Assembly: GCA_964498095.1 (NCBI GenBank)
Contig: CAZCFY010000018.1
Span: forward strand, 1 to 64,000
Direction: 5' to 3'
Source of the DNA: SG-bin7 sp964498095
GTDB lineage: Bacteria; Bdellovibrionota; Bdellovibrionia; Bdellovibrionales; SG-bin7
DNA length: 64,000 nt
Shown one piece after another: positions 25,358 to 35,231 of the stretch. The notes under the pieces are model-generated. The model searched no databases, was not told where the DNA came from, and worked only from the letters and a program-made list of their open reading frames with translations. The position numbers were made by a program, and so were the translations under genes. How positions within the stretch are numbered: position 1 is the stretch's first letter; each line of letters begins with the position of its first letter.

Positions 25358-26455
25358 CTAATCACAAAAGAAGTGGGATTGGCCACTTGACCAAGCCAGA
25401 TGGACTTTATCATTAACTTGAAAAACCTTTTTAGCTAGCTTTTGACTGTTTTGTTGAAAGACAGAGACATTGACCCCGTTTTTTAAGGTAACTTCGTATT
25501 GCGTATGGGTGCCCAAATAGCTTTGCGCGCGGATTGTTCCTTCCACGGAATTTTCTATGGTCGGAGGTTTACGCGAAAACAAAGTTATCTTTTCCGGCCT
25601 TAAGCAAAGCATGCCCTTGATACCTGGTTTGCGGCAATGTTCGGGAGGTTCTACGAAAAACGATCCGGCATTTTCCACGTCAATAAGATAGCGGCCGCTG
25701 TCGTCGGTTCGCAAAGCACCTTCGAGTTTGTTAATTCCGCCAACAAAGCTCGCCACGAAAAATGTTTTTGGGAACTCGTAAATTTCGTTTGGCGTACCGA
25801 CTTGGACGATTTCGCCCTTGTTCATTACGGCAACACGGTCACTCATGTTGAGCGCTTCTTGTTGATCATGCGTGACGAAAATGAAAGTCGTTTTTACCCG
25901 GCGTTGGATACTCATTAACTCTTGTTGCAGCTGCAAACGGAGTTTCATATCTAAAGCGCCAAGCGGTTCGTCCAAAAGCAGAATTTTAGGCATATTAACG
26001 AGGGCGCGGATAAGAGCTACGCGTTGTTGTTCACCACCACTCAGAGTTTGAATACGGCGGTGGCCTTGGTCCTTAAGACTGGCCAATTCTAGCATTTCTT
26101 CCACGCGGGTTTTAATCGCATCTTCAGGAGCTTTTTGACAGCGCAGACCAAATGCGACGTTATCGTAAATGTTCATGTGCGGGAAGAGAGCGTAACGCTG
26201 AAAGACCGTGTGGATATCACGTTCATGGGCCGACACTTTTGTAATTTCTTCGCCACCGAGTTTAAGGGAACCACGGTCTGGGTGTTCTAAACCGGCAATG
26301 AGTCGGAGCAAAGTGGTTTTGCCGCAGCCACTAGGGCCCAAAATAGATAAAAATTCGCCATTGGAAACCGATAGGTTGATTCCACGAACTGCTAGTTTAC
26401 TTCCGAATTGCTTTTCAACCCCTATGACTTCTAACACTGTGCGCTCTTTTCGCAA
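25358..26455 (-). CDS. potA: Spermidine/putrescine ABC transporter ATPase
   Basis: A 365-residue ATPase. Walker A GPSGCGKTT, Q-loop FQRYALFPHM, signature LSGGEQQRVALIRAL, Walker B ILLLDEPLGALD and switch VTHDQQEA are all present. A C-terminal TOBE-type regulatory region (KGMLCLRPEKI) follows. First gene of potABCD. A gamma-glutamyl amine pathway at the left end of the window could use polyamines imported here, but that link is inference. Confidence 0.95.
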   Translation of the reverse strand: MRKERTVLEVIGVEKQFGSKLAVRGINLSVSNGEFLSILGPSGCGKTTLLRLIAGLEHPDRGSLKLGGEEITKVSAHERDIHTVFQRYALFPHMNIYDNVAFGLRCQKAPEDAIKTRVEEMLELASLKDQGHRRIQTLSGGEQQRVALIRALVNMPKILLLDEPLGALDMKLRLQLQQELMSIQRRVKTTFIFVTHDQQEALNMSDRVAVMNKGEIVQVGTPNEIYEFPKTFFVASFVGGINKLEGALRTDDSGRYLIDVENAGSFFVEPPEHCRKPGIKGMLCLRPEKITLFSRKPPTIENSVEGTIRAQSYLGTHTQYEVTLKNGVNVSVFQQNSQKLAKKVFQVNDKVHLAWSSGQSHFFCD

Positions 26456-26497
26456 AAAATCGCGAAACTTGCAAGAAAAACTAAGCCAGAATTATTT

Positions 26498-27193
26498 TCA
26501 AACGGAGATGCCGTCTTTGAGTCGAATCACGCGTTGGAAACGCGTGGAAAATTGCGTGTTATGGGTAACTACAACGAGCGTAATTCCATATTTTTGCCGT
26601 AAACTAAAAAATAAATCTTCAATAATCTTGCCATTGGCGGTGTCAAGATTGCCGGTAGGTTCATCGGCAAACAAAACCTCGGGATTATTGACGAGGGCGC
26701 GCGCAATGGCCACGCGTTGGCATTCCCCGCCGCTCAGCTCACTTGGGAAATGGGTGAGTCTATGCCCCATGCCAATCTGATTTAACAAAGCCGTGGCCTT
26801 TTCTCGCGCTTCATTTTGGCTGCTGCCACTGATCTGGCATGGAATCATTACATTTTCCAGGGCCGTAAATTCGGCAAGAAGATGATGGAATTGAAATACA
26901 AATCCCATCTTTTTGTTGCGGAGGTCAGCAAGGTCATCGTCAGAATAATCTTGTAAATTTTTATCGTTAAAAAATATTTTTCCAGCGCTTGGACGATCCA
27001 GCGCGCCCAATAAATGCAATAGCGTACTTTTTCCCGCGCCGGAAGAACCGACGATACATACGGCCTCGCCTCTTTGAATGTTAACGCTGATGTTTTTTAG
27101 AATTTCAAGTCTTCCCATGGCTTGCGGATAGGATTTACACAAGCCTTCAGTTCTAATTAGTGGTGCACTTTTATTCATAGCGGAGACCCTCAC
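26498..27193 (-). CDS. lolD: Lipoprotein-release ABC transporter ATPase
   Basis: A 231-residue MacB/LolD-type ATPase. Walker A GSSGAGKSTLLH, Q-loop FQFHHLLAEFTALENV (typical of LolD), signature LSGGECQRVAIARAL and Walker B VLFADEPTGNLD are visible. It powers extraction of mature lipoproteins from the inner membrane for transfer to LolA. The start overlaps the permease gene by 23 bases. Last gene of a run beginning with the PgpH-like gene. Confidence 0.93.
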   Translation of the reverse strand: MRVSAMNKSAPLIRTEGLCKSYPQAMGRLEILKNISVNIQRGEAVCIVGSSGAGKSTLLHLLGALDRPSAGKIFFNDKNLQDYSDDDLADLRNKKMGFVFQFHHLLAEFTALENVMIPCQISGSSQNEAREKATALLNQIGMGHRLTHFPSELSGGECQRVAIARALVNNPEVLFADEPTGNLDTANGKIIEDLFFSLRQKYGITLVVVTHNTQFSTRFQRVIRLKDGISV

Positions 27194-28385
27194 AGGGATT
27201 TAAACGCGAGCCGCGCAGCGCTGGCAAGAGGGTAGATAAAAAACAAACTAAAAAAGTTGCCAGGAACACGGCACTTAAGTCCGTTAAACGCAATTCGGCC
27301 TTAAAGACTTCAATTTTGTAAACGTCCGCCGGCATAAGGCCCCAGGATTCTTCCACCCATTTGAAAACTTTAGCTAAAGTGATCCCAAAAAGGATTCCCC
27401 CCGTAGCGCCGATGGCTCCTAAGAGAAGGCCTTGCATGGCAAAAATATTTACTATAAAAGCGCGCTTTCCACCCATGGATTTTAGAATGCTGATCTCTGA
27501 GTATCGATTAATAACGCGTACATAAAGAGTGCTGGCTACGTTAAAACAAGCGGCCACGACCATAATAAGGACTACCAAAAATATCACGGCCTTTTCTATC
27601 TGAATCGCATCTAAAAGATTCTGGTTAATTTCATTCCAGGATTTCGCGCGGTAAGGGTAACCGCCCAAATGCTTCAAAATCATTGCACCCACGGCGGGTG
27701 CGCGATCAGCATCTTTAATTTTTATTCTTAAACCTAAAATCGCGTCGCCTATTTGCGCTAAATTTTGCGTGGATTCTAAGTCCATAACGGCGATGCGCTC
27801 GTTATAATCGTATTTGCCGAGGTCTAAAATCCCGGCGACTTTAAATTTTCCGACCCGGGGTGAAAACTTTTTTAAATTCGAAGGCGAGGGCTTGGGTAAA
27901 ATAATCTTAATAGTATCCCCAACCTCAGCCTTTAAAATCGTCGCAAGTCCCTTGCCAATAAGGATGGATTCCGCGCCTAAACTAAATTGGCCACGGATGA
28001 CCCGCTTTTGCACGCTTAATACAGAACGGTAAGAGGCTTCTTCTAAACCCTCGACACGTACTCCGGCGATCTTACCTTTGTGGGCGGCAATGGCCTCCAG
28101 GGAAATAAAAGGTGACATGGAAACGACGTCGGGAAATTTTTGTTTTATTTCTTCGCGTTGTTCGGCATCCAAATTTAAATGAGATCCCCAGCGGGTAATG
28201 GTAAGGTGGCCAACCACGTCGACAATGGCACTTTTAAGGGCGGTTTCAAATCCACTAAATACGGCCATCGAGACTATTAAACTTCCCACGCCTAAGATCA
28301 TTCCTAAGACTGCTAAGATAGCGGTTGGGTCGCGGAAGGTGCGGGCCAAATTCAAAAACCTAAGTGCCAAGCGAAATTTAAGCAT
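27171..28385 (-). CDS. Lipoprotein-release ABC transporter permease (LolC/E family)
   Basis: A 404-residue FtsX-type permease. The N-terminal helix is preceded by LRFLNLARTFRDPTAILAVLGMILGVGSLIVSMAVFSGFE, a LolC/E-type start. A large periplasmic domain (about 50-265) and three C-terminal helices follow, with EISILKSMGGKRAFI before the second helix. Only one permease gene is present, so it may work as a homodimer (LolF-like), as in many non-enteric Gram-negatives. It follows prfB by 1 base. Confidence 0.92.
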   Translation of the reverse strand: MLKFRLALRFLNLARTFRDPTAILAVLGMILGVGSLIVSMAVFSGFETALKSAIVDVVGHLTITRWGSHLNLDAEQREEIKQKFPDVVSMSPFISLEAIAAHKGKIAGVRVEGLEEASYRSVLSVQKRVIRGQFSLGAESILIGKGLATILKAEVGDTIKIILPKPSPSNLKKFSPRVGKFKVAGILDLGKYDYNERIAVMDLESTQNLAQIGDAILGLRIKIKDADRAPAVGAMILKHLGGYPYRAKSWNEINQNLLDAIQIEKAVIFLVVLIMVVAACFNVASTLYVRVINRYSEISILKSMGGKRAFIVNIFAMQGLLLGAIGATGGILFGITLAKVFKWVEESWGLMPADVYKIEVFKAELRLTDLSAVFLATFLVCFLSTLLPALRGSRLNPCEGLRYE

Positions 28386-28386
28386 C

Positions 28387-29506
28387 TTATTCGTTCTTCA
28401 CATTTTGTTTTAAGAAAGCTTCGATAAACTCGTCAATTTTTCCATCCATGACGGTATTTACCTGGCTCGTTTCATGAGACGTTCGGTGGTCCTTTACTAA
28501 TTGATAGGGCTGAAAAACATAAGAGCGTATCTGGCTTCCCCATTCGGCGGCTTTTTTACTAGATTCCAATTCCTCTTTTTTCTTATTTCGTGCCGCCATT
28601 TCCCGTTCATAAAGAGCTGCCTTTAACATTTTCATAGCTTTATCGCGGTTCGCATGTTGCGAGCGCTGGCTTTGGCATTGCACTATAATTCCCGTGGGAA
28701 TATGGGTCATGCGGATTGCTGAGTCCGTTTTATTTACGTGCTGACCGCCGGCGCCGCTCGCCCGATAAGTATCAACCTTTAAATCTTCGGGTTTAATTTC
28801 AATTTTAATTTCATCGTCAACTTCGGCCCATACAAAGACGCCGGCAAAACTCGTATGGCGGCGGGCATTGGAATCAAAAGGGCTGATGCGCACCAAGCGG
28901 TGCACGCCGCTTTCGGCCTTTAAATAGCCGTAGGCATAGGGGCCTTCAATCAAAAGTGTTGCGGATTTAATTCCCGCGCCTTCACCGTCACTCATTTCCA
29001 TCACTTCGAGTTTATAACCATGATCAGAACAGTACTTAGAATACATGCGCAGGAGCATTTCCGCCCAGTCACAGGCCTCCGTGCCGCCGGCTCCGGCATT
29101 AATCGACAAGTAAGCGCTATTTTTATCAAGCGGGTCGCCAAGAAGCTTTTTAATCTCTAAGTCACGAACCATGAGTTTTAATTGCGCCGACTCGGACTTT
29201 AATTCTTCAAAACTTTTTTCGTCTTTTTCGGCCTGAATCATTTCCAGCAAGACAAGTCCGTCTTCAACTCGGGTATGTAAGTCCGTCCATTGGCCAACGA
29301 TTTTTTCTAAATCTGACTTTTCTTTGTTGAGCTTTTGTAATTTGCTTTGATCTTGCCAGACTTCCGGCTGCTGACATTGAGCTTCTAATTCTTCTAAGCG
29401 CTTTTCTTTAGTGACGAGGTCAAAGATACCTCCGTAGGTCACTTGTGCGTTGCTGAAGATCCTTTAAATCATTGCGGACGTCGCTTAATTCCGTAGCTAA
29501 ACTCAT
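28387..29506 (-). CDS. prfB: Peptide chain release factor 2, with programmed +1 frameshift
   Basis: RF2 recognises UGA and UAA. The main frame (28387-29421) holds the stop-codon-recognition SPF in RISPFDSNARR and the GGQ loop ASGAGGQHVNK. The true start is the ATG at 29506: 28 codons (MSLATELSDVRNDLKD... to RRYL) run to an in-frame TGA at 29420-29422. The site reads CGGAGG-TAT-CTT-TGA-C, the canonical Shine-Dalgarno-like element and slippery CTT that let ribosomes shift +1 and autoregulate RF2. Read as complement of 28387-29421 joined to 29423-29506. It starts 19 bases after ybeY. Confidence 0.96.
29420..29435 (-). promoter_or_regulatory. RF2 programmed frameshift site
   Basis: On the minus strand the bases read GGAGG, TAT, CTT, TGA, with the internal Shine-Dalgarno three bases before the CTT slip codon. 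At low RF2 the ribosome shifts +1 at CTT-TGA to GAC. This matches the well-known prfB element. Confidence 0.95.
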
Positions 29507-29524
29507 GCTAGATAAACTATCAGC

Positions 29525-29950
29525 TTAGATCTTGTCAGACAAGCTTTCAAAAATTTTATCTTGTAGCTCAAACATGGTCTTAGCGGCGCGGGCACTCTCT
29601 TCGTGATCGTATCCTAAGAGGTGCAGTACGCCATGAAGAAGCATGTAAGCAAGCTCGAGTTTAAAGGTAAGACCGTGTTCTTTGGCCTGTTTTTTAATCA
29701 CTTGCGGGCATAAAACTAAATCGCCTAAGTGTCCTGGATAAGTACCTGCAAAACTTAAAACGTCAGTAGGTCTGTCTTTCCCTCGGTACCGCTTATTAAG
29801 CCGGCGAATGCGCGCCGGTGGCACGAAAATTACGGTTAAGGTTTTCGTCAAAACTTTTTTGGGAAGTTTTTTTTCTAAAAGCTTAAGCCAAAGCTCAACT
29901 TTCTTTTTTGGAACGGAAGAGGAGGTGGCATTTGTAATATCGACAATCAT
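29525..29950 (-). CDS. ybeY: Endoribonuclease YbeY
   Basis: A 141-residue metal-dependent endoribonuclease for rRNA maturation and quality control. The three zinc-binding His residues sit in HGVLHLLGYDHEES (about residues 110-123). RYRGKDRPTDVLSFA is the other family signature. It overlaps the PgpH-like gene by 4 bases. phoH, which often precedes ybeY, is not present. Confidence 0.95.
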   Translation of the reverse strand: MIVDITNATSSSVPKKKVELWLKLLEKKLPKKVLTKTLTVIFVPPARIRRLNKRYRGKDRPTDVLSFAGTYPGHLGDLVLCPQVIKKQAKEHGLTFKLELAYMLLHGVLHLLGYDHEESARAAKTMFELQDKIFESLSDKI

Positions 29951-32385
29951 GAGGGGAGTTGTGGTTTTTTGCCGTTGACTCGAATTGGGCGCTCTGGCGG
30001 TAACGAGGCGCCGCCTCCAGCCTGACGGGGATAATCAATGCGTTGATGATGGATACCAATGAGAGTGCGGATAAAGGATTGCTCGATAATGGAGAGGTCC
30101 TTTAAGCTCAAGTTACACTCTTCAAGCTGACCTTCCATAAATTTTCTTTGAATAATATTTTTCACGATATTTTGCAGGCGCATGGGAGTAGGTTCGTCTA
30201 ACGAGCGCGCCGCGGCCTCAATGCTGTCCGCAAGCATAATTAAAGCAGCTTCCTTAAATTGCGGTTTGGGGCCGGGATAGCGGAATTCATCCTCGGGAAC
30301 TGGATCGTCATTTTCCTCTCGCAGTTCAATAGATTTATTAAAAAAGTAGGCGATGAGTGTGGTGCCATGATGTTGTAAAATGCCGTCGATAATGGGCCGG
30401 CCCAATTTAAAACGCATTCCCAGTTCAACACCGTCTTTAATATGTGCAATCAAGACCGTTTTGCTCATGTAAGGTGAGATTTGGTCATGCGGATTGCGGC
30501 CGGGTTTTTGATTTTCAATAAAGTAAGCGGAGTGTTCGGTTTTTCCAATGTCGTGGTAATATGCCATCACTTTTGCAAGCAAGGGACTGGCACCGATTTT
30601 TTCGGCGGCGGCTTCAACCATGCTGCCCACAACTAGAGAATGGTGATAGGTACCCGGCGCCTTGACAATCATCTCCTGCAGAAGCGGATGGTTAAGGTTG
30701 CTTAATTCCATAAGTTTCACATCGGTGGTGTAGCCAAAGAGGTTTTCGAACATGGGTACAAACGCGAGAGCTAAAAAGGCCGAGACGACTCCAGAGGTTA
30801 AACCCGCCAGCGCAATCCAGCCCACTTCTCCCAACCACTGCTGACCGCTGGACTGAGTAGCCAAAGATAAAATTATGGCCACAATGGCGTTTACAAGGCC
30901 CGTCTTAATTCCAGCCAGATAAATGTCGTTGCGCTTTCCGCACTTAAAAACTCCACGTGCGGCCATGATTCCCGAAATGGCCGAGTATACGAGAATGTGA
31001 TAGGGACTTGGGACTAAGAAGCTTAATACGACGGACGCAAAGAGCGTAAATAGCCAAACAATTTCCCCATAGGTAATTAAAAGACTGACGATCATTGAGC
31101 CGATCGAAACAGGGGCGGCGTAAATATAAAAATTCTCCGGCAAGACGGCGCCAAACCGCGAAATCAGCAAATCCGCGACAAACCAAAATACTTTACACAT
31201 TACAATGACAAGTAAAGTGACGGAGCCCATGGTAAATACGTCTTTGGCCTCTAACCGAACTTGATTTACCGTAAATCGCTTGGTGAACGAATAGAAGGTT
31301 AACAAAAGAGTCAGAAGTAAAAACGCGAGGTTAAGCGCCAGAAAGTCTTTGCGCTGATTGGAGGTTTGATCGCGAATTTTTTCTAATACCGACATTTGTA
31401 AGGGCTCAACGATGGAGCCTTCAGAAACGACAACTTGATTTTTCTTTATCGAGATAACCACGGGCAAAACCGAACTTCGCGCTTTGATTTTGCGCTCTTC
31501 GGTCTCAGCTTTATTAAAAATAAGATTTGGGCGCAGTAAGCTATAGCAAAATTGTTTTAACAAAAGCCGGTCACGGTCGGCTAAATTTTTAAGACCGTGA
31601 ATAGATTCGAGGACGAAATGATCGCGGTTATTTAAATCTAAAACCACGCTGGTGGGCACGGCAAACTCTTCGGCTCCCCGGTCTTTATGGGGCACGCGCA
31701 TAATTATTTTTTCGTGATCGGGACTGACATACTTTTGTGGTGATTCAGAAATTCTTTGTTCTGATGACCAATGTTCAAGAGTGCGGATAAGATTATTTTC
31801 AATCTCAATGCCAAATTGCTTTTCGGCGAGCCACTCAAAAATGCGTTGAGGAACGTCAGTCTCTAAAGCTTTCGAAAACTCCTCCCGGTAGCTTAGATAT
31901 TCTTTGGAGATTTCGGAAGGACGAAACCCTCTACTGCGGGTAACCACCTCTTGCCGATGGGCGCGCATGGTCTCGAAGGCTTTGTAAATCCGATTGGAAA
32001 GATCATCAAAAACTTTGGGATCGTAATCAAAAACCGGGGGAACCATAAGTTCCGCTTGCACGCGTTTAGATTCCGTGGCGACATCATCCACGACATCAAT
32101 GGAAATCGGGGACTTTATGGAATTGTGGGCAACGGTGCCGATCTGCACGTGATAAGGGACCTCGAAAGAAAAAAAGACCAAATAGGACAAACCCAGACAC
32201 CCGAGGAAAATAAGCGAAATGTAACGGATGCGAAAACGCGTTTCGAGGTGATGGCCTATGCGGCCGATAAAAGTTTTTTCAAACTCAAAGGTATTTACCC
32301 AATCCAAAAATTTAAGCGATGGATCGGTCCAATTTGTGCGTGAAACAGGCGAGGAGTCTTTACCTCGACCTTTGTTCTTATTCAT
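29947..32385 (-). CDS. PgpH-type 7TM HD-domain phosphohydrolase
   Basis: About 812 residues from the ATG at 32385, with GAAGG 8 bases before it (an extra five codons from TTG 32400 are open). Domain order: an N-terminal helix, a large extracytoplasmic 7TMR-HDED domain (about 60-345), seven membrane helices (about 350-560) and a C-terminal HD domain with YYHDIGKTEHS and HH in ILQHHGTTL. PgpH proteins cleave cyclic di-AMP. No diadenylate cyclase is in the window, so the substrate is unproven here. First gene of the ybeY-prfB-lol run. Confidence 0.9.
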   Translation of the reverse strand: MNKNKGRGKDSSPVSRTNWTDPSLKFLDWVNTFEFEKTFIGRIGHHLETRFRIRYISLIFLGCLGLSYLVFFSFEVPYHVQIGTVAHNSIKSPISIDVVDDVATESKRVQAELMVPPVFDYDPKVFDDLSNRIYKAFETMRAHRQEVVTRSRGFRPSEISKEYLSYREEFSKALETDVPQRIFEWLAEKQFGIEIENNLIRTLEHWSSEQRISESPQKYVSPDHEKIIMRVPHKDRGAEEFAVPTSVVLDLNNRDHFVLESIHGLKNLADRDRLLLKQFCYSLLRPNLIFNKAETEERKIKARSSVLPVVISIKKNQVVVSEGSIVEPLQMSVLEKIRDQTSNQRKDFLALNLAFLLLTLLLTFYSFTKRFTVNQVRLEAKDVFTMGSVTLLVIVMCKVFWFVADLLISRFGAVLPENFYIYAAPVSIGSMIVSLLITYGEIVWLFTLFASVVLSFLVPSPYHILVYSAISGIMAARGVFKCGKRNDIYLAGIKTGLVNAIVAIILSLATQSSGQQWLGEVGWIALAGLTSGVVSAFLALAFVPMFENLFGYTTDVKLMELSNLNHPLLQEMIVKAPGTYHHSLVVGSMVEAAAEKIGASPLLAKVMAYYHDIGKTEHSAYFIENQKPGRNPHDQISPYMSKTVLIAHIKDGVELGMRFKLGRPIIDGILQHHGTTLIAYFFNKSIELREENDDPVPEDEFRYPGPKPQFKEAALIMLADSIEAAARSLDEPTPMRLQNIVKNIIQRKFMEGQLEECNLSLKDLSIIEQSFIRTLIGIHHQRIDYPRQAGGGASLPPERPIRVNGKKPQLPS

Positions 32386-32478
32386 AGGGTATACCTTCAA
32401 CTATCTAACGGCATTTACTAGCATTTTTATTAACTTTCCAGTATAGCTTGATAACACATTGCAGTTTAAAGTGAAGGT

Positions 32479-33273
32479 ATGATTAAGCCGCCCAAGAATC
32501 TAGAACAATTTAAGTCCTTAGTCGAGATAGTCGCACATTTGCGCGGGCCTAAGGGCTGCCCATGGGACAAGGAACAAACACCAAAAACGCTCACTCCTTT
32601 CATCGTCGAAGAAGCCTACGAACTTGTCGATGCTATCGAAGAAGGCTCTGGCGAAGACTGGAAAGAAGAGCTGGGCGATTTGCTCTTGCAGGTTGTATTA
32701 CAAGCGCAGATTGCCAGCGAAGACGGCGAATTTACTATTGACGATGTGATCGAAGGGATCGGCGCAAAACTTGTTCGCCGCCACCCCCACGTTTTTAGCA
32801 ACACCAAAGTTAAAGATAGCGAAGAGGTCTTAAAAAACTGGGAACAAATTAAGGCGAAAGAGAAAAAGTCCAAGCCTAAGAAAAGTGAACGGTTTACTTT
32901 TCCCACACGGCTTCCGGCACTACAGGCATCTGGTAAGATTGGCGAGAAAACAAAAAAATATAATTTTGATTGGCCCAATGCTAAGGCGGTATTTAATAAA
33001 GTGCGCGAAGAGTTTAATGAATTAGAAAACGCCTTAAACTTCTCAAACCGTGATCATCAAATCGAAGAATTGGGCGATTTATTGTTTTCTCTGGCGCAGC
33101 TTTCGCGCCATTTGGAAATGGACCCCGAATCGGCCCTGCGCAAAACCAACCGCAAATTCGAAAAACGCTTTTTTAAATTAAAAAAAATGGTGGATCAGCT
33201 TGGTAAAGATATGACTAAAATGTCCACCGCCGACCTCGAAGCTCTTTGGAAAAAAGTCAAAAAATCCCGCTAG
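32479..33273 (+). CDS. mazG: Nucleoside triphosphate pyrophosphohydrolase MazG
   Basis: A 264-residue all-alpha NTP-PPase with two MazG domains. The first has CPWDKEQTPKTLTPFIVEEAYELVDAI and EELGDLLLQVV, the second FNELENAL and EELGDLLFSLAQL, each with the ExxE-x12-ExxD metal motif. It converts NTPs to NMPs and PPi, removing abnormal nucleotides. The Asp/Glu pattern and length match E. coli MazG. Divergent from the PgpH-like gene. Confidence 0.94.
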   Translation: MIKPPKNLEQFKSLVEIVAHLRGPKGCPWDKEQTPKTLTPFIVEEAYELVDAIEEGSGEDWKEELGDLLLQVVLQAQIASEDGEFTIDDVIEGIGAKLVRRHPHVFSNTKVKDSEEVLKNWEQIKAKEKKSKPKKSERFTFPTRLPALQASGKIGEKTKKYNFDWPNAKAVFNKVREEFNELENALNFSNRDHQIEELGDLLFSLAQLSRHLEMDPESALRKTNRKFEKRFFKLKKMVDQLGKDMTKMSTADLEALWKKVKKSR

Positions 33274-33283
33274 GGGAGGGCCG

Positions 33284-34888
33284 TTAGCGTTTTAATTTTC
33301 TGGCTACAATAGCCGCAAACTTTTTGGTTTCCTCCACTCCTAGAGCCATGGAGGCGGCAAAATAAATTAGACAAGCGACGCCAATGGTTCCAAATAAATA
33401 AAGACAGCGCAGCATAAAGGTTTCTTGCGCAAAATAAAGCGGTTTAGCGAATTCCAAAAAGAAAACCATCACCGTTGAGCCGATGGCAAACCGCACGACG
33501 CCCGAAATTAAATTCCCAAGGTTTAATCGCCCGATATAAATTTGGTGGGCAATAAAAAGAGTAATCATGTTAAACGTGGCGCTGATCACCGTCGACCATG
33601 GCAGCCCAACTAAACCTAAGCGGGCAATTAATCCCGGAGCAATCATGACATGTAAAACCAAAGAAAGCGCGGCTGAAATTGCCGGTAAACGAGTATTTGA
33701 TACCGCATAAAAACACGGGGCTAAAATGCGCACAGCACTGGCCGTTAAAACCGTTAAAGAATAAACCTGCAAAACATCGGTAGTTGCGCGCACGTCGTTG
33801 GCGCTAAATTCCTTACGCATAAACAAAACTTCCACGATGGGTTGGGAGTAAAAATAAAAGGCCGCCGAACAGGGGACCGCGATAAAGAAAATAAGCCGCA
33901 AGTTTTGCGCCGAAGTCGCCAGCATCTTTTCTTTTTCACCGCGTGCCCAGTATTGGCTTAAAGTGGGCAGCAAAGCCGAGCCAAGACTTACCGCAAATAA
34001 AGAAAGCGGTAGCTCCAAAATACGGTCAGCAAGATATATATAAGTGTGAGTGCCTTGTGGTAAATGGCTCGCAAAATAAACATTCACGACTCCAGTTAGC
34101 TGCACAATGCTCATGCCAAACATCGACGGTAAAAAGGCCGTAAAAACTTCGCGCATCGGTGCGGAATTAAAAATCATTCTAAAGCGCGGAAAAAACCCTA
34201 AAGAGGCAAGCTGCGGAATCAAAAGCGCCATCTGCAAAACGCCGCCAATAATTACCGCCCAAGACTGATAGTACGCTTGGTCGGCCATATTTCCAGCCGG
34301 TATAAAGGTGGCCGCAATTAAGGTTAAATTTAGTAAGCATGGGGCCAGCGCACCTAAAGCGAACCTCTTAAAGCTGTTAAGAATCGCCATGAAATAAGCG
34401 TAAAGGCTCATCAGGAAAATAAACGGGAACATGATTTGCGCCATTCGCACGGTCATTTCGGTTTTGCCTGCAACCGACGCATAACCGGCGCCACCAACAA
34501 GCGTGCGCATGATGGGGTCCATCCAAACGACAAAGACAAATGTTAGGCCCGTAAGAACTAAAACAAGTAGCGTAAAAAGGCTTGAAACTAATTCCTTGGC
34601 GGCGGTTTTATCCTCGCCAGATTTATGTAAAAGCCTAATAAAAACAGGGATAAAACTTACTGATAGCGACCCTTCGCCTAAAAGGCGCCGAAAAAGATTG
34701 GGGAGGCGAAATGCCACTGTCCAAGCATCACTTACGTAACGGGGAAAAAGTGCGGCGATCAGCATATCGCGCACTAAACCGAGCACACGGCTCAATAAAG
34801 TGCCGCCGGCCATGATGGCAGCCCAGAGAATGATTTTAGGGGAGTCTGAGTCTTTAATTTTTGAAGAAGATTCATGGGAGCTTGTCAT
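33284..34888 (-). CDS. murJ: Lipid II flippase MurJ
   Basis: About 534 residues with 14 predicted membrane helices. GTLLSRVLGLVRDMLIAALFP at the start and RLPNLFRRLLGEGSLSVSFIP are the family's invariant blocks. MurJ moves lipid II to the periplasmic face for peptidoglycan synthesis. The frame opens at GTG 34897; ATG 34888 is preferred, although neither has a strong Shine-Dalgarno. Divergent from rpsT, an arrangement also seen elsewhere. Confidence 0.95.
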   Translation of the reverse strand: MTSSHESSSKIKDSDSPKIILWAAIMAGGTLLSRVLGLVRDMLIAALFPRYVSDAWTVAFRLPNLFRRLLGEGSLSVSFIPVFIRLLHKSGEDKTAAKELVSSLFTLLVLVLTGLTFVFVVWMDPIMRTLVGGAGYASVAGKTEMTVRMAQIMFPFIFLMSLYAYFMAILNSFKRFALGALAPCLLNLTLIAATFIPAGNMADQAYYQSWAVIIGGVLQMALLIPQLASLGFFPRFRMIFNSAPMREVFTAFLPSMFGMSIVQLTGVVNVYFASHLPQGTHTYIYLADRILELPLSLFAVSLGSALLPTLSQYWARGEKEKMLATSAQNLRLIFFIAVPCSAAFYFYSQPIVEVLFMRKEFSANDVRATTDVLQVYSLTVLTASAVRILAPCFYAVSNTRLPAISAALSLVLHVMIAPGLIARLGLVGLPWSTVISATFNMITLFIAHQIYIGRLNLGNLISGVVRFAIGSTVMVFFLEFAKPLYFAQETFMLRCLYLFGTIGVACLIYFAASMALGVEETKKFAAIVARKLKR

Positions 34889-34964
34889 GGGTGTCACGCT
34901 GTGATAGAAGTTTCTGTTTTTATTAATAAATCCCTATAAAAAGGGTACTTCAGGAGGAATTAAA

Positions 34965-35231
34965 TTGGCAACTCATAAGTCAGCTGCAAAGAGAGCCCGC
35001 CAGTCCACACGCCGCCAAGCCGTTAACCAACGCAATACTAGCATGGTTAAAACGTTTGAACGTAAATTGCGTGAAGCTGTCGGCAATAAAAAAGTCGATG
35101 ATGCCCAAAAAATCCTACAAGATTATATGAGCAAGATGATGAAAGCCGCTAATAAAGGCGTTTTTCATTACAAAACAGCGTCACGAAAAATCAGCCGTCT
35201 TTCGTCGCTGGTGTCAGGTCTGGGAAAGTAA
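34965..35231 (+). CDS. rpsT: 30S ribosomal protein S20 (TTG start)
   Basis: An 88-residue protein beginning (M)ATHKSAAKRARQS, the standard S20 N-terminus, binding 16S rRNA helices. The start is TTG at 34965 with AGGAGG 8 bases before it; no ATG fits. E. coli rpsT also uses UUG as part of its autoregulation, so this may be a conserved control feature. The 3' end overlaps the convergent PilZ gene by 41 bases. Confidence 0.96.
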   Translation: MATHKSAAKRARQSTRRQAVNQRNTSMVKTFERKLREAVGNKKVDDAQKILQDYMSKMMKAANKGVFHYKTASRKISRLSSLVSGLGK

